Positions 54,813 through 64,000 of a DNA stretch of 64,000 bases are shown here, piece by piece. The notes under the pieces are model-generated. The model was not told the DNA's origin. It ran no database searches and saw nothing but the letters and a program-made list of their open reading frames with translations. Source of the stretch: Atriophallophorus winterbourni (Eukaryota > Platyhelminthes > Trematoda > Plagiorchiida > Microphallidae). The stretch spans positions 1 to 64,000 of the forward strand of contig JACCGJ010012668.1 in the NCBI GenBank assembly GCA_013407085.1. The letters are read 5' to 3'. A program made the position numbers and the translations under genes. Each line of letters begins with the position of its first letter. Within the stretch, counting starts at the first letter, position 1.

Positions 54813-55976
54813 TTACATGAAGCTTATGCGTGCATTCCCAGCCGAATGAGCCTTGTGTATTTCATCCTCAAATAGCGACATCTTGCGCCATCTAAACAAC
54901 TCTAATCTGCAAATTGAAATAAGTGTATCTGGTGTCCGAAACACAAATGGCTCATCGGGTACACAACCAAACGTCTTGCGCCACTCATATGAATAGTCAC
55001 GCCAACCTTCTGTCGCCCCCACTTCGGCTGATTCACTGTCATGTGAGCCAGGCCTACTATTCATTTTGGCTGATTCGGTGTCAGGTGAGCAAGGCTTGCT
55101 CTCACTCGTATCTGAATTAGTGTCGGGGAATTCAGTCACAAAATCCGACTGAGCTAATTCAGTGTCAGGTAACTCAGCTTCGTGAGCACAACCGACAACA
55201 CAAACATCAAGATCCTTCAACTTTACATCAATAAAAACCCTTTCTTGACAATCAGTCACAAAATCCGACTGAGCTAATTCAGTGTCAGTTAACTCAGCTT
55301 CCCGAGAACAACCGACAGCACAAACGTCAAGACCCATCAAATTTACATCAATAGAAACCGTTTCTTGGCACTCAACGATGCTAACATGCCTTGCTATGGA
55401 ATCCTTTTGGCAACATTTACACAACTGACCAAATCGACTCCAATCAATAAGAGCTCGACGTGTCACAAAGTCTGTGAGTTGCTGAAAAGTAATTTCCAAT
55501 CCCTCGCAGTATACAGCATTCTTCAGATCAGTCCACTGTTGCTGGAACACAGCCGGTAATATATGCACAATATACTCTAAAGTGTCACTTGCATTCAAAA
55601 CCGCCTGGCAGTCCAATAGAGTGAGGGCAACCTGACATTTATGCATTGACGAAGCAAGAACAGCGAAGCCTTCTGACTGGCCAATCAATCGTCGGGCCTC
55701 TCCAAATAACTCATCTAATACTGAGTGGGCCACAGTACAAGCTAGGTCTGAAGCTCGTTTATGACGAGTACCATAAGTTAATTTCAAGATTGTAGCATTA
55801 GCAATCGCTAAATCTTGCTCCAATTCAAGTGCATGTTTAGAAGGTTCACAGCTACAGTCAAGATCATGTCTACCAACAGCTGGAGATTCAAAATCGTCCG
55901 CACCATTGTGACTATCTTTAGGGGACCTAACCGAACCACGCACTAAACATGCTAAATGTTCAGGCATTCTATACAA
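54813..55976 (-). CDS. Gag-like protein, BEL/Pao type, 387 codons, uninterrupted
   Basis: A fully open frame from Met 55976 to the stop just below 54816. Residues about 60-185 resemble the gag segment of BEL/Pao LTR retrotransposons: a helical stretch with LFGEARRLIGQSEGFAVLAS, MHKCQVALTLLDCQAVL, then HILPAVFQQQWTDL and FQQLTDFVTRRALI. A cysteine cluster LCKCCQKD follows (185-192). Residues 202-282 are two tandem 40-residue repeats. The tail is acidic and Ser/Pro-rich, then YEWRKTFGCVPDEPFVF and an LELFRWRKMSLF stretch. No protease, RT or LTRs are visible nearby, although the neighbouring retroelements are full of stops. It could be a recent gag remnant or a captured host gene; which one cannot be told from sequence alone. 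Confidence 0.6.
   Translation of the reverse strand: MYRMPEHLACLVRGSVRSPKDSHNGADDFESPAVGRHDLDCSCEPSKHALELEQDLAIANATILKLTYGTRHKRASDLACTVAHSVLDELFGEARRLIGQSEGFAVLASSMHKCQVALTLLDCQAVLNASDTLEYIVHILPAVFQQQWTDLKNAVYCEGLEITFQQLTDFVTRRALIDWSRFGQLCKCCQKDSIARHVSIVECQETVSIDVNLMGLDVCAVGCSREAELTDTELAQSDFVTDCQERVFIDVKLKDLDVCVVGCAHEAELPDTELAQSDFVTEFPDTNSDTSESKPCSPDTESAKMNSRPGSHDSESAEVGATEGWRDYSYEWRKTFGCVPDEPFVFRTPDTLISICRLELFRWRKMSLFEDEIHKAHSAGNARISFM
55133..55372 (-). repeat. Two 120-bp in-frame tandem repeats in the gag-like ORF
   Basis: Copies at 55133-55252 and 55253-55372, about 85-90 percent alike by eye. Each encodes 40 residues of the form CQE-V-IDV-L--LDVC, VGC--EAEL-DTELAQSDF. The length is a multiple of three, so the frame is kept. 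Confidence 0.92.
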
Positions 55977-56100
55977 AAGGATTCAAAGGGAAAAAAGGAA
56001 ACAAATAAAAAGGGACGTCACCGATATTGTAAACTGAATCGATTCGCGAATCTTCAACTGCACTTCTCGCCAAGTTCGAGAAGAATCAAATTTCAAGTTC

Positions 56101-56340
56101 AGTACTGTATTTTCTCCAATTGAGACAAATACGATACAAATCGGATTCCAAGATGAGTACTGCTTCAACGAACCAAATTGAGTACTTCCAAAAATTGTAA
56201 TGCTTCGACGCACCAAGTTGAGTACTGTATTTTCTCCAATTGAGACAAATACGGTACAAATCGAATTCCAAAATTGAATACTGCTTCGACGAACCGAAGT
56301 TGAGTACTGTAACGTATGTGACGTGAGTAACGCGTATAAC
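56101..56340. repeat. Two 120-bp tandem repeats, non-coding
   Basis: AGTACTGTATTTTCTCCAAT starts at 56101 and 56221. Copies share GAGACAAATACG-TACAAATCG and TGCTTC-ACGAACC. The second copy runs into an inverted repeat. Confidence 0.85.
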
Positions 56341-56414
56341 ATCCGAATTGTGGTTTTGAATTTGTCGAACTAAGAAACGGGTGGCATACGCGTTACTCAC
56401 GTCACAGACGTTAC
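56307..56414. repeat. Inverted repeat with about 29-bp arms
   Basis: GTAACGTATGTGACGTGAG through TAACGCGTAT at about 56308-56336 is mirrored by ATACGCGTTACTCACGTCA through GACGTTAC at about 56386-56414, with a gap of about 49 bases. Confidence 0.85.
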
Positions 56415-56424
56415 ACCCATAATC

Positions 56425-58150
56425 TCACTGGAAATCATTCTACAAAATATAGCTATTAACGCGGGCAGTGTTCTTCGCAAATTGCTAAATCTCAACACGA
56501 AAAAATCTCAGGGAGCTGAGGAAATTACACTGGTGGTTCTCAGAAACTCTGCTTATGCTTTGTGTACGCCCCTCACCTGCTTGTTTAACCTCTCTCAATC
56601 TCGAAGTTTTGTTCCCTATGATTGGAAGAAAGGCATAATTAACCCGTCTACAAAGGAGGATACCGTTCCGAAGTATCCATTTATCGACCAGTAGCACTAC
56701 TACTGGCCATCTATAAAGTGACAAAGCGCCTCGTAGCAAACGGTGTTACAAAAGGTCTGGAGGGAATTCATAACTCGCAGTAGAACAACATGGCTCCGAA
56801 AAACGACACTCTTGTCCTTCAAACATTCTGCACTCCCTCGATGACCGGACACATGCTGTAGATAAATCTTTTGCCATACACGATTGTTATCTTGATATGT
56901 CAAAAGCATTTGATCGTGTCAGCCAGGTCTGCTACTAGAAAAAGTAGAGCAATGTGGCATCAATGCTTCATAAGTAACCTGGTTGGAGGATTATCTCCTT
57001 GGCCAAGTCATTCGAGAAAGGGCGACCCATTGCAGTAACGAGTTTTTCGTACCACATGGATCAGCGCCTATATCAATTCTGTTTTGATCTATGTAAACGA
57101 TTTACCTAAACTTGTTCGGTGCAAAATCTTGTTATCAAGCTTTAGACACAAGTAAGCACAAGTTAGGATTGCAGACAGCTTCAGCTGGAACTCAAAGCCT
57201 TACAGGACTGGTCAGTTAGAAATAAATTTACTTTTAATGTCATAAAATGCAAGGTATTCCCTGTTGGGAGACATTTTGAGTTCTTGTACACCCTTGGTTC
57301 CTATATTACCTAAAGCACTGACAAGGAGAATGACGTGGGTGTGTGGGTGAGCAGCACTTTAAAATTGTCACAACGCCACAGCAGTCTATGAAAAGACGTA
57401 AATAATACTCCTTCTCCTAAAACGCATGTTCTAGATTGTCACGAAACAAAGCTTTCATTGAATAACTTATACGTACTTGAAGCCAACCATGGATTATGTG
57501 GTTCAGGATTGGTCACCCTGGCTACAGACATTTGCAGAAAATATATCATCGAATCAACAAGGTTGTACGTGGTTTGAAGTGAAAAAATACGAAAATCTTA
57601 TTATGAGTCTCAATCTTTTCGACTCTTGCTACGGCCGTCTTAAACGTGATTTGATTCAAAGGTTAAATATATTGCATACCCCCAACCATCGACTGAATAA
57701 ACTATTCACACTAATACCACCCCGAAAAAGCCGGATTCATGACTACACAGTATTTATTCCCGACTTGAGACTGAACTGTCGAAGGCATTCTTGTCCTATA
57801 CCTGTATATTTTAATTGGAACTCCATCACCTCTAATGATGCACATTCATCAAACTTGGATATATTTAAATCAAACTTGGACAAATACTTGTCAAAACATC
57901 CACTGATTAAACCTATATCCTTCATCATTACAGCTTCGAATTTTGAACCCCATGGATTTACATGTGCCATCCAACCGATCGAAAACAGTTTCTTCCCTAT
58001 GGAGTTTTATGTGATTTATCAACTGCTCAGTAAACCAAAAAATCCCGTTTTTAGTAATTATGTTATTCGTTATCCCAATAATATCCTATGGATTTTGTAA
58101 AGCTATATGCTTTTTAAACCAATAATTTGAATTGAATTGAATTGAATAAT
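56425..58150 (+). mobile_element. Degenerate CR1-type LINE (lineage B), RT to 3' tail
   Basis: Plus strand. The RT start at 56470-56700 reads VLRKLLNLNTKKSQGAEEI and PYDWKKGIINP. A weak ISLMSKAFDRVS-like block lies near 56890-56930. The C-terminus at 57477-57900 reads KPTMDYVVQDWSPW, RLKRDLIQRLNIL, RLNCRRHSC and a FNWNSI tail. The element ends in a repeated ATTGA tail at about 58126-58150. The N-terminal GADGI core reads GAEEI, and most of the palm is broken. Confidence 0.78.
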
Positions 58151-58154
58151 GAAT

Positions 58155-58755
58155 TATTGAATTCTCCGTTGTTTCAGAGATGTCTAAGCATATAGTGAAT
58201 AACATCTACTTTGAGATCCGCGGAAAATTCGGTAAAGTTAATTCGCGTTAACGTGAAACAATTCAGTATTCAACTGCAGCGCACTAATTAGAATATTAAA
58301 CTAATTCTTGTCGTGTTCTTGCAAGACATTCTAAGTGAATATGAATTGAAAACTGTGAATCATGCGGAAACATTTATTCACAACATACTCATTGACTTCT
58401 TTATGTGAAATGTTACAAATGTAGGAAACCTGGCCGCGTTAAGTCAATTTGTCGAACTGCTAAAATATGTTGTTGTTCATATCACAGAAATTCAGAAGTT
58501 CTGTTATTTATGGTTAAAATGTTATTACTTCGCAACGTTAGAGTATTATGTTATGAACGAAAATATGAACAATAATATTATTTAGCAATTAGAATACATT
58601 AAATTTATGTTTCACGAATGATATTTGTTTTCTGGGACAGCGAATCCACTCCTATAGGTTATGCATCTGCGACCACAACCTCTTGGGATTTCTTTGCATT
58701 GAGAGAAACCCGGTTGAGTAATTCTGATTCCGATTTTAAACTTGCCATCCAATGA
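58155..58755. other. AT-rich spacer
   Basis: Nothing recognised between the CR1 tail and the Penelope-like element. Confidence 0.4.
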
Positions 58756-58770
58756 AAAGAAATTTGAGTG

Positions 58771-58852
58771 CAATCGGTAAGAGTATTTTTGGGGTAACGT
58801 TTCACTTCTGACACAGAAGCTTCGTCAGACCAAGGTTGATAGTCAGGACAGG
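58771..58852 (-). repeat. Left inverted terminal repeat with hammerhead-like core
   Basis: Read on the minus strand: CTGACGA (58828-58822), a 7-bp stem GCTTCTG/CAGAAGT, then GAAAC (58803-58799). This is the order of conserved boxes in a hammerhead ribozyme (CUGANGA, stem II, GAAA). Confidence 0.65.
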
Positions 58853-59217
58853 GAACGTGAATAATGCTCTTCCCAACGAACAGGGAGACGCGGTAAGAAA
58901 CTGTATCGCAGGTGTCATTAAAAACCTGGAACAAGGCGATGCAAACCCTGATTCACACGAAAGACAAGTACTTCTTTCTCTGAAACAAGATACAAATATA
59001 GCCATTTTTAAGGCTGACAAAGGTAAAGTAACGGTAATTTTGAACAAAAGCGTCTATCATAAAAAATTGATAAATAAATTATATATGATTAATTTCATTT
59101 TTTACGGAAAGTTTGAATAAGAAGATTGAAAAGGGAACATAAATCTATCGGAATAAGAAAATCTAAGAAATTGTGGGGGATGAGAGAGGGTGTGGCTAAT
59201 AGCAGGGAGGAATCAGT

Positions 59218-59500
59218 TTGTCTGATCGCACAAACTTGAGCGTCCAGCAAATTATCAACGGTGTATCGATCTGCCCAAGCACGAACCACTTCGTAATTAA
59301 TGAGCAATTATATAGACAAAAAGAAGGGTTGGCAATATGTTCACCGATATCTCCAGTACTTGCGAACATGTATACGGAGCATTTCGATAAAAAAGCCCTT
59401 AACAATGAAGGGTTCAAGCCAAAATTATGGTAGCGCTGTGTTGATGACACATTTGTTATCATCAAGCGAGATCAGTTAGATGCCTCCTTTGAATATATTT
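59218..59500 (+). pseudogene. Penelope-like RT fragment
   Basis: Contains VQQIINGVSICPSTNHFV, the F-x-x-N-x-x-LY-x-Q motif, SPISPVLANMYTEHF and VDDTFVIIKRD. A stop codon (TAG) precedes RCVDD where a sense codon is expected. Catalytic VDD is present. Confidence 0.75.
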
Positions 59501-60019
59501 AAATGAAATAGACCCATGTATTACTGTCACAAAGGAAATGGAATCATGCACAGACACTGTTCCATTTTTGGACTGTTTAGCACCAAAAGTAGAGGGGAAA
59601 ATAAAAAGTTTGTCTATCGGAAACCTATCGATACACCTACGATACACTTCCGCTCATCCAAAACAGGCCTTCAGTTCTATAGCTTGTTCCATTTTTCACA
59701 AGATAGAACACTTGTGCAGCGACGAAAGGGAGCGAAAACAGGTGCACCCTGAAGCGAAATGAAGGCTCATAGACCAGGGTTATCCAACAAGTTTTGTAAA
59801 ACGCCAATTGATGAAGGTAAAATACCCATCCGAAAAATCGGAGAAAAATTGGCGGGATACAGTTTGTATACCTTAATTGAAATGCACATCTGAAGCGATA
59901 AGTAGATAGCAGGCGGCCATAAGCGTAACTTATAAGAAAGGGAAAACTATCCGTTCTGTTCTGATGCACCTCAAGAATAAGACGCCTTTATCTAGCTTTA
60001 CGTACAGCATCTACAGAAT

Positions 60020-60333
60020 TAACTGTAAGGACTGTTCGGGTGTTTACATGTGACAGACTTCCAGGAAATTTCACACTAGAATCGAAAAACACCCGAAAGC
60101 GCGTCCGGAGACAACCCCGGGATTCGACGGAATATCAATCCCTTATTCGTGATTCCGCCTTGGCGGAGCACGTTTTAGATACGAGCCACAGCGTCGATGT
60201 AGACAATGTGGCAATATTGAGACGCGGTATTAAACCGTATAGCGAACGCCTACATGCGGAGGCGGTCGAAATTGCCAAGGCAGGTCGACTGGCAGTCAAT
60301 AAGGTGGATGGGGCAGATATCTCCACAATCTAG
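60020..60333 (+). pseudogene. GIY-YIG endonuclease remnant of the Penelope-like element
   Basis: The core GVYM-QTSRKFHTRIEKHP is read with one stop in place of the residue after the second motif (usually GVYIGQT). In a neighbouring frame, 60040-60333 continues with DSALAEHVLDTSHSVDVDN and a C-terminal helical part. This nuclease nicks DNA to start insertion. Confidence 0.7.
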
Positions 60334-60620
60334 CGCCCGGCAATGATGCGAAAGTGAATAGTTTTTATTCACCTTGTACCTTTTACATTAAAAATAGCCT
60401 AAGCTCCATTAGTTATGTACTTTTACGTATGTGGGCCGTTTTGTCAACTGACCTTGACCGTGTTCACTTGTATCAGATTGTTTTGGATACACACTGTGAG
60501 GAAAATGGACCACTGATCCTGGTCATTCCCATGAGACGTGACACACTGTAGGCGTACTAGAGGCTGTTTAGCCGTAAGGTCAAATAAGTGGTGGTGGGTT
60601 GACCGCTACTTAATCATGTT

Positions 60621-60708
60621 CTCTGTCCTGACTATCACCCTGGGTCTGACGAAGCTTCTGTGCCAGAAGTAAAACGTTACCCAAAAACTACTCTAACCGA
60701 TTGCACTA
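60621..60708 (+). repeat. Right inverted terminal repeat with hammerhead-like core
   Basis: CTGACGA at 60646-60652, stem GCTTCTG/CAGAAGT, then AAAAC at 60671-60675 in place of GAAAC. ACCCTGGGT just before CTGACGA could form a small stem. Confidence 0.65.
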
Positions 60709-60715
60709 AATTTGT

Positions 60716-62095
60716 TTGCAGTATGAATACACGATCGGTCTCAAACATATTCCAATCGATTGTTGCCATCCAACACTTAACGATTTACAGAAGAGATGGA
60801 GCAACAAAATTAGCGGTGTTCTCCACTATTATTATACTCTACTTTTTTCCGTGTGCCAGATGTCTGAGATATATTGTTTTGCATCAATGATTTGCGTGAT
60901 AGCCGTCGCCGCTTTTTATCATTGATTTCTCGCCAGTTTATCATCTTCTGCCGCTGACATTGTTCGTTCAAATGCAATAAGATGAAGCGCTTCCACTTAC
61001 GTTCGCTACTGCTCGGTGAATTCCTTATACCGACACTTGCTACAAATATTAAAAGTACCGATTGCCTCAAGAGCTTTCTTTAACAAGTCATGATTTACAC
61101 GCAACTTTGAATCCATATACATCAACGAATGCAATTTCGACCATACCAATCTTTTCTACTCTGCACCTCACATTCATAAACGGAGAACTTATGATCGAAT
61201 ATGTTATTTATTCATCTCCACTCGGATTGAGTTATTATATTTTCAGGATATGTGGATATATCTAATAATACGAGCCATAGAAAAATAAATAAAGAACACA
61301 TACAAATGTGAAATTTGAATTTCTTCGAGCTCTCATTAGTGCTAATTGATGGGACTTATTTGAACTCACATCAGCTAATGAAATATGGGAAACGTTTTAC
61401 AACCGAATCCGTATCAGCATTGAATTGTCGTCCAAAATTTCACAATTAATCAGCAACAAGCCGCGTCCAAAAGGCTTCTTATGAACAATACTCGGAAATC
61501 GTTGTGTAAACGTGGCAAGGCCTGGCATAAATATCCATCAAGACTAAATTATCCCAACTCCAGTTTATTACGAATTTAGTGTATGACTTATTTCCAATGT
61601 CAGAAACAAAACCAACACACTATATTCCAAAAATCATCCTAAATCAATAAGCACTGTACGAACATGTTAACAAGCTCCGTATTGTTATAACTGTAATTCT
61701 AACACCTGCATCTTCCACTTACATTGTAATATCATTAGAGGTTTGTGCAACCGTTCATAGACAAGGTGCTTCTACGACAAACATATTGGTAAATACTTAT
61801 CATACTTATCATGCCATGGATATCTAAAAATGAAGTATTTATTTATTTATTTGTTTATTTAATAATTCGCACAAGTGTCAGCACGTGGAAAGTTTCTCAA
61901 CCGCTGCCGGCGAATTGTTCACGCGGTGGAGTTTTCCTCAATGCCGTATTTAAAACGTAATTAATGTCAATAATATAAACTGAATTACCCCGAATAGACC
62001 ATATTCACCTCAACATTTTGTATTACATCTCTTTCCAATTTGAAATGCCGACGTCTGACGAGTTCAAGACAATTTCATAACAGTTCTTAAAACAT
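60716..62095. other. AT-rich region, nothing recognised
   Basis: Short frames near 60660-61265 have no domains. No repeat family was matched. Confidence 0.4.
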
Positions 62096-63335
62096 AAAAG
62101 CTTACCTTATTAGTCCGATCTACAACAGCGGCAGAAAGATAAATCCGTTAAACAATCGCCCGATAGCGTTATTTACACTACTATTTGAAGAAACGGGGTC
62201 CATAATAGCTGGTGCCTTGCGAAATCACTTTGAGATCAATAACATAATCGCTGAAGCACAGCACGGATTCTGAAAATACCGATCTTATCTGACAAACATG
62301 CTGTTTGCAAAAGATGGCTGGTTATATCTAATGGATGCTAGCAATTCAGTGGAAGTTATCGATATTGATTTCGCAAAAGCAGTTGATCGTGCTAATCACA
62401 AAATTCTTTCGTCTGAACTCCTCACATGTGGATTATTAAGTGACCTCCCCGTAGGGATAAACTAATGATGAATATCACGTGAGATGAGACGTGAAACGTG
62501 CGAGTCAATCTGCGCTATCCGAGTCTATTAAAGTTGTCTGTGGTGTCCCACATGGATCTGTCATCGGACCGCTCTTGTTTTTATTACATTAACGTCCTAC
62601 ATATTAAGTACAGTCGCCAGTGCCATTTTCGCAGATGGTTCAAAGAGTTGGTGCATGATAAACTCAACAACCCACATACAGAATATGCAACGTGGAATCG
62701 ATATCCTTTATGCCTGGTCCCTAGATAATCAAATGCCACTAAATACAACAAAAAACAGCTTATTATCGCTTAACAGCAACTTGAATAATGTATATTGTAT
62801 AAGCCGATTGTTATTCAATCAAGCAAAGCTGAGAGCAAATCGACTATTCTCAGAAGAGCCTTAGGTTCGTTCGACAGCAATATAATCTCCAAATTGATTC
62901 CAACCTGAATTTGCCCTTATGTTGAATATATTAAATCTGCATGGGATCCTTGGTTAAAAAGATATTCAGATATTCGATCCGATACAGCGCAGAGGGACAA
63001 AGCTATTCCTTGGACTTTCTAATTATTCATACTAAATTTGACTCAGAATATTGAAATTTACATTCAGCCTATTACAGATGACAACGAGGAGCAGTGCTCA
63101 GTAAAATGAACAATCATCACAGGAATTTGTTACTCTTTCCCACAGCACGCATCTGCGTAGTCACCCGTCTATACTTTATCAACAGAATTGCAAGTTAAAC
63201 TTCCGCATACTCGCGTTTTACGTTCGCACTGTGCAATTGTGGAAGAGATTACCTACTCACGTGATGCAATCTACTATCGTTGACGATTTTAAAAAGCACT
63301 TGATGACCATAACGACAAGTATGTTTTCCCGTTTG
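62095..63335 (+). mobile_element. Degenerate CR1-type LINE, RT
   Basis: Plus strand in broken frames: NNRPIALFTLLFEETG, AEAQHGF followed by a stop, SYLTNMLFAKDGW, VIDIDFAKAVDRANHKIL, then near 62605-62730 a SAIFADGSKSW block (FADD changed to FADG) and ILYAWSLDNQMPLN. Weak C-terminal traces extend to about 63330. Highly mutated. Confidence 0.7.
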
Positions 63336-63850
63336 ACTATATTCTTTACCAATATCTTTTGATATTGTTAACAATCCGACTCCATTTACATTTTGTGGGC
63401 CTCGCGAAGCATAGCGTTTCTACCCATATATCATCTACGAGGGAATCTATGAATAAACCTACATCGACCTTACAGTGCATACAAGTGCAACCCCTGAAGT
63501 CGATCCTCATAGTTAAGCAACTGTAGACCTTATACCTTGGTCATCACTCTACGGATAACTACATCAATATAAGGCTGCTCTCCTTTTGAACACGGATATC
63601 AGAGTGGTAGTTATTGCTGAAGAAAATACCCGACGTATGATCCATAGATTATCTTTCCTATATCAGTTTTAATGAATGAAAAATTGCTGCTCGTGTCTTT
63701 GAGAGCCAGAGATCGAAATTCCGAGGCACCAGGTTCAAGTTCCGGTTCAAGCTGTACGTTACGGAAGGCGCTAGAAGCCAATCACGCGCCGTACAAAATT
63801 ATTTTGAATTATCGATCTTTTTTCAAGAAAGTATAATAGTCGAGATCTTT
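63335..63850. other. Unassigned region
   Basis: Nothing recognised between two CR1 fragments. Confidence 0.35.
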
Positions 63851-63859
63851 TCTTACTGA

Positions 63860-63960
63860 AAAGAAGGCGTCAAAGTTGGCACCTGATTGAAACCTTCAAA
63901 ATCCGGACGGGTTTCAGTAATAATCATTCAAGCGAAACGTATGCTTTCGCCATAAGTGTG
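63860..63960 (+). mobile_element. CR1-type LINE (lineage A) fragment at the right edge
   Basis: Encodes WHLIETFKIRTGFSNNHSSE then TYAFA, matching the DLIETFKI-GFS motif of the lineage A copies at 1-6.8 kb. About 35 residues; it may continue past the window. Confidence 0.6.
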
Positions 63961-64000
63961 CGGTGCTCGAGTTCAACTATTGAAACTGGCCTAGTGATAT

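Larger units (their letters stand above)
58771..60708 (+). mobile_element. Penelope-like element with inverted terminal repeats
   Basis: Flanked by inverted repeats of about 85 bp (58771-58852 and 60621-60708). Inside, on the + strand, 58853-59120 encodes an N-terminal RT part (IFKADKGKVTVILNKS). A large deletion follows, then 59220-59500 encodes LYRQKEGLAICSPISPVLANMY, EHFDKKALNN and the catalytic RCVDDTFVII (usually YVDDTF). Near 60025-60110 CKDCSGVYM, a stop, then QTSRKFHTRIEKHPKA is a GIY-YIG endonuclease core, followed by LAEHVLDTSHSVD. RT plus GIY-YIG with terminal repeats is the hallmark of Penelope-like elements. Stops and the deletion make it inactive. Confidence 0.8.

Noticed and set aside
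58659..59047. Two overlapping minus frames of 81-91 codons
   Set aside because: Antisense to the terminal repeat and the start of the Penelope-like RT. No independent support.
59637..59969. 110-codon minus frame
   Set aside because: It is antisense to the Penelope-like element coding region.
1..64000. CRISPR arrays, bacterial operons, rRNA or tRNA genes
   Set aside because: Repeats are dispersed or LTR-like and not regularly spaced. No cloverleaf with A and B boxes or rRNA core sequence was seen, and gene structure is intron-based.

Overview
This window is eukaryotic nuclear DNA, most likely from a trematode flatworm (a fluke; a Paragonimus-like lung fluke fits, but I cannot fix the species). 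The reasons are a gene split by GT-AG introns, one of them only 32 bp long; heavy loads of CR1-type and RTE-type LINEs; a BEL/Pao gag-like ORF; a Penelope-like element; and an LTR element whose primer site resembles the tRNA-Trp site of the CsRn1 clade of fluke Ty3/gypsy elements. I saw no rRNA, tRNA, CRISPR array or bacterial operon.

The one clear host gene is a long-chain acyl-CoA synthetase (ACSL type) on the + strand. Fifteen exons between 16553 and 42011 can be spliced in frame, with conserved GT-AG borders and compatible phases, into about 664 residues ending at a TGA. The 5' exon(s) with the start codon and membrane anchor were not found. All core adenylate-forming motifs are present. 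Its introns are full of repeats.

Layout. 1-6.8 kb: three decayed copies of one CR1 lineage (lineage A), one with recognisable ORF1, endonuclease and RT remnants. 7.4-9.3 kb: a nested stack, with a SINE interrupted by a miniature LTR element whose 5' LTR holds a second SINE. 9.2-15.7 kb: Jockey/Rex-like LINE fragments in both orientations, an RTE-type LINE split by SINE insertions, and other dispersed repeats. 16.5-42.0 kb: the ACSL gene. 42-44 kb: mostly unassigned. 44.3-53.6 kb: three minus-strand copies of a second CR1 lineage (lineage B), one about 4.1 kb long with ORF1 and ORF2. 54.8-56.0 kb: an open 387-codon gag-like ORF. 56.4-58.15 kb: a + strand lineage B CR1 copy. 58.8-60.7 kb: a Penelope-like element with inverted terminal repeats carrying a hammerhead-like core. 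62.1-64 kb: CR1 remnants.

An abundant SINE of about 235-245 bp (over 20 copies, several with clear target-site duplications) runs through 2.6-41.4 kb. I could not see it in the last 22 kb. Exon borders, frames and repeats were worked out by reading the sequence; no database search was run.
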